Shown: positions 61,425-64,000 of the stretch, piece after piece
How the letters are laid out: every line of letters starts with the position of its first letter
Position numbering within the stretch: the stretch's first letter is position 1
Assembly: GCA_022605405.1 (NCBI GenBank)
Contig: JABYQQ010000018.1
Location: 1 to 64,000, forward strand
Direction: 5' to 3'
Length of the DNA: 64,000 nt
Source: Earliella scabrosa
Lineage: Eukaryota; Basidiomycota; Agaricomycetes; Polyporales; Polyporaceae
Made by a program: the position numbers and the translations under genes
Notes under the pieces: generated by a model
Told to the model about the DNA's origin: nothing
What the model saw: the letters and a program-made list of their open reading frames with translations, nothing else
The model's database searches: none

Positions 61425-61904
61425 TTAAAGGTGCCTGCATCCCCATCCCTGTTGTCGCTGATGCCTCTCATGCTTTCCCATATCGACATCGACGACGATG
61501 CTCGCCATCTGGCGCGAGGGTCGGTATCGATTCCTGGGACGGTTTTTGGGAGGATGCAAGGTCGGTTCGATCAAGCTATCAGATAGTCTTTGAGAGATGG
61601 TGCAGACCTCGACAACGCCAGGCCAGGCCGGGTCGGAAGTTTTCAATTGCTCGTTGTCGTTGGCGAGGAGGTCCACATGCTGAATCGGAGCTAGCGTCTG
61701 GTTCGCCTCGCACAGAATTGCTGCATAGAACGTATGCGCGACACGCATTGGGTGTTCGGTACTCAGTACGAGCGGACAGAGAAAGAGAGACGTCGACAGG
61801 AGCACCTGCTCCTTGTCGGAGATGCGGTAGACGTACAAATCCGACTCTTTGTCCTCCCTCGATGATGTTTCCCAGAAACCGAGTACGAGCTCAAAGGAAG
61901 ACAA
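61425..61904 (-). pseudogene. decayed BCL7-like copy
   Basis: Partner of the intact BCL7-like gene at 55911-56755. The minus strand still reads FWETSSREDKESDLYVYRIS, then DKEQ before a former donor position, matching the intact CWEK...LRVYKW...DKKQ. Later, CEANQTLAPIQHVDLLAND matches GEADQPLAPIQPEDLLDV. The start ATG is gone (a TTG lies at 61904), the BCL7 tryptophan pattern is broken, and the tail is unrelated in composition. A 159-codon frame remains open, so weak expression cannot be excluded. Confidence 0.75.
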
Positions 61905-62141
61905 CGTTGGGGGCTCGCGATCGTACGTCTTGCGTGGAGGTTGGAGACAAGGAACGACAAGCGCTCACTTCGCCCGATGGGCGTTTCCGACGTCTGGTGT
62001 GGTTGACCTCTTTCCTCCATGAAGCTGAAGCTTTGGCCTTCGCCGTCTCATTCTCTCTCTCGGCCGTCTCATTTTCCCTAGCGCGAATCAGATCCCACTT
62101 CCCAAACCTCCCGAAGGTGCTTCGAGCACAACTCCTACAAC
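61905..62141. promoter_or_regulatory. divergent promoter, copy R (BCL7-like relic / MED7)
   Basis: 237 bp aligning with 56756-57023. It includes ggttgacctctttcct and a ctctctctcggccgtctcat segment found once here and only in decayed form in copy L. Confidence 0.65.
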
Positions 62142-63192
62142 ATGGACGATGAGGAGACTGAGCTTCGGAATCCCTTCCCCTCGCCCCCCTCCCACTACAC
62201 GCGCTACACCACACACAATATCAAGCTCTTAGAGCTCCTGCGCGAACGCGCGGGTCAAGATGCGGACCTCGGCTCCGTGAATCAATATGAGGTATTGTCG
62301 GACCAGCCCGACGTCCCAGAGTTTCCCCTAGCTCAGTTGGAGAAGCCGCGCGTGGACTGGATCCTTGAGGAGGGACACTATACGGTCTTTGGAGACACAT
62401 GGTTTGTGCGTAACATTCGAAACTACTCCGTGAACGCACAGTATACCTATGCCAGGTGGCTGCTAGATCAAGGAGAAAATCCCCTCCCTAGAAGAGCTCG
62501 GCGGCCACCAGCTCTACCCCCAAGACCCCAGCGTCGGTACGTCTCGCCCTCCCGTCCTGTCCACAGTCTCTGTCCCACATTCCTCATAGCCCGTTCAAAC
62601 CATCTCTCGCAGACCGCCGCCCCGCGCTCCGGAGCATCCTACGCTCGATGCTCGTCTCGTACTCCAAGTTGCTCAACGCGGTCCTCGCGCCGCCGCCCAC
62701 GACGACGTCGCAGTTCGAGCCCGAGTGGAAGCAGCACCTCGAGTGGATCAACATCCTCGCTCAGAACATCATGGCCGCCGCGAACGACCTGAGGCCAGTG
62801 CAGGCGCGGGGCAACCTCGAGCTCATGATGCGGCGACAGCTCGAACTGAGGAGGGAGGAGACCAAAGCTGTACACACGTACGTTCCCTTGTCGCCGTCTG
62901 CGGTCGAGTGGGGGCAGTAAGAGATTGATGTCGTGCATCGGAGTGCAGGAAATGCGACGCACTGGAAGCGCAGTTGGCGGAACTCCGCGCAGCAGCGCAG
63001 GGGTTGGTGTCCGCTCCGAGCACATCGGGTGTGCCGGTCGGGGCTGGACCTGGACAACCACCACCACCTGGAGAGGTACCTTTCCCCCCGCATAGGTCGA
63101 TTCTTCGAACTCATGCATGCTCATCGCAGCCTCCAGATACAAGTAGAATGTCTACCGAGGACGTCTTGCGTTGGGCAGAAGAGATCATCTGA
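62142..63192 (+). CDS. MED7: Mediator subunit 7
   Basis: Subunit of the Mediator middle module, needed for RNA polymerase II transcription. Exons 62142-62405, 62473-62536, 62613-62877 and 62949-63192, the last possibly with a 54-bp intron from 63076 that is in phase whether or not it is spliced. About 280 residues without it removed. Family marks: NPFPSPPSHYTRYTTHNI near the start, WILEEGHYTVFGDTW, IPSLEELGGHQLYP, the helical core LRSMLVSYSKLLNAVL, WKQHLEWINILAQNIM and a C-terminal coiled coil (KCDALEAQLAELRAAAQ). Starts MDDEETE, like the relic at 57024. Confidence 0.9.
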
Positions 63193-63577
63193 AGTCATGT
63201 ACAGTAGGAATGTAGCATCTAGGTCCGCCTTCCAGCCTTGGCGTGCATCAACCACGGCGCATCTTCCGCAAGCAACTCCGTGTGAATGATGGGATTCCCG
63301 TTCCTTCATGATCAGTGACATCCGAACCCCAAGTACAGCGTTGAAGCCGCGGGGACGCGATGCGGCAGAGGGTGGTGTCGGTATCCCAATGATCAATGTG
63401 ATCCGTGTACTCAAGACGTTTGTGGCACTCACAGGACTTACTGATTCATTGCTCACTACTCTCCGACATCCTTCGCTTCCTGGTCTAGCAAAGCGTACTA
63501 GACTATCGCCTAGTCTGCGTCAATAACGAGTCGTCGTACCAGTGCTACTGCGGTAAGAGCTCCCCCTGATCCTCTAC
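63193..63577. other. convergent intergenic region
   Basis: 3' flanks of MED7 (+) and the acyl-CoA ligase (-). No gene seen. Confidence 0.6.
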
Positions 63578-64000
63578 TTAGAGCTTTGCTCTAGGTGCGA
63601 CAGCCAACTGTCCGCGCGCAAGCATCTCCTTCGCCTGATCGCGAAGAATGCGGCGCAGGAGCTTCCCGCTCGGGTTCTTCGGCACCGACTCGACAAACTC
63701 CACGCCCGCAAGTCGCTTGAACTGCGTCTTGTGGTCCGCGACATACTACAACACATCCAGTACCCAATGAGTGTCTGGTGAACATTGACGGGAGACTTCG
63801 GCGCACCTTCAGCAGAGCGTCTCGCAACCTGTGAATCTCCGCAGCGTCCTTGCGAACACGTTCTTGCGCATCTAGTGACAGTACCACGAACGCGAAGGGG
63901 AGCTCTCCGCTGTACTCGTCCGGGATGCCCACGACGCAGACGTCGGCGACGTCAGGATGGTCGAGGAGATGGCCCTCAAGCTCAGAAGGCGCGACCTGGA
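63578..64000 (-). CDS. acyl-CoA ligase / 4CL-like, 3' end only
   Basis: C-terminal part of an ANL-superfamily (AMP-forming) ligase; the gene continues past the right edge. Exons end at 63807 and run 63745-63578. The frame reads [38 protein letters not shown], then [20 protein letters not shown] and the family lysine motif [12 protein letters not shown]. The C-terminus is APRAKL; a final -KL resembles but is not a canonical SKL peroxisomal signal (AKL variants occur), so peroxisomal location is possible. Confidence 0.88.

Noticed and set aside
1..64000. CRISPR array, operon or prophage structures
   Set aside because: Introns, a nuclear tRNA intron and eukaryotic gene content show nuclear fungal DNA; no such repeats were seen.

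Overview
The window is nuclear DNA of a filamentous basidiomycete, most likely an Agaricomycete of the wood-decay kind. Genes are dense and cut by many 50-75 bp GT-AG introns. They include a class II (ligninolytic-type) secreted peroxidase, IRE1, SET1, MED7, JIP5, a cytosolic seryl-tRNA synthetase, an ALDH7-type dehydrogenase, and several serine/proline-rich proteins typical of basidiomycetes. I rebuilt most gene models by hand, joining exons across splice sites and requiring phase to close.

Layout. 1-7.2 kb is gene-poor and holds only weak or decayed coding signal plus a small 10-bp satellite. 7.4-9.1 kb: class II peroxidase (+) with a TATA box. 9.6-11.6 kb: DUF1308/C7orf25-like protein (-). 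12.0-19.4 kb: two tandem S41-type secreted peptidase genes (-), each with about 18 exons. 19.4-22.3 kb: intergenic, with three diverged exon-like repeats. 22.3-27.2 kb: a tandem pair of serine/proline-rich proteins (-), one with signal peptide and membrane segment, one without. 28.0-29.6 kb: JIP5 (-). 29.8 kb: intron-containing tRNA-Pro (-). 30.1-33.9 kb: IRE1 (+). 34.5-36.6 kb: ALDH7-like (+). 37.2-41.8 kb: SET1 (-), divergent from the seryl-tRNA synthetase at 42.5-44.1 kb (+). 44.7-46.5 kb: alpha/beta hydrolase (+). 46.9-49.2 kb: Ser-rich protein with two membrane segments (-). 50.5-51.3 kb: acidic protein (-). 51.7-53.7 kb: membrane aspartic peptidase (-), divergent from an Asterix/UPF0139 homologue (+, 55.0-55.5 kb). 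55.9-63.2 kb: a duplicated BCL7-like/MED7 divergent gene pair whose two copies each keep a different gene, with a 1.2-kb-arm palindrome between them. 63.6-64.0 kb: the 3' end of an acyl-CoA ligase (-), cut by the window edge.

Main theme. Most genes are housekeeping (UPR sensor, H3K4 methylation, Mediator, translation, ribosome biogenesis, membrane-protein insertion). Four local duplications stand out: the S41 pair, the Ser/Pro-rich pair, the BCL7-like/MED7 block, and the palindromic gene pair. The most unusual observations are the reciprocal degeneration of the BCL7-like/MED7 block, the palindrome with identical inner arms, and a peroxidase that lacks both the usual Mn-binding site and the surface catalytic tryptophan. 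All names rest on motif recognition; no database search was run.
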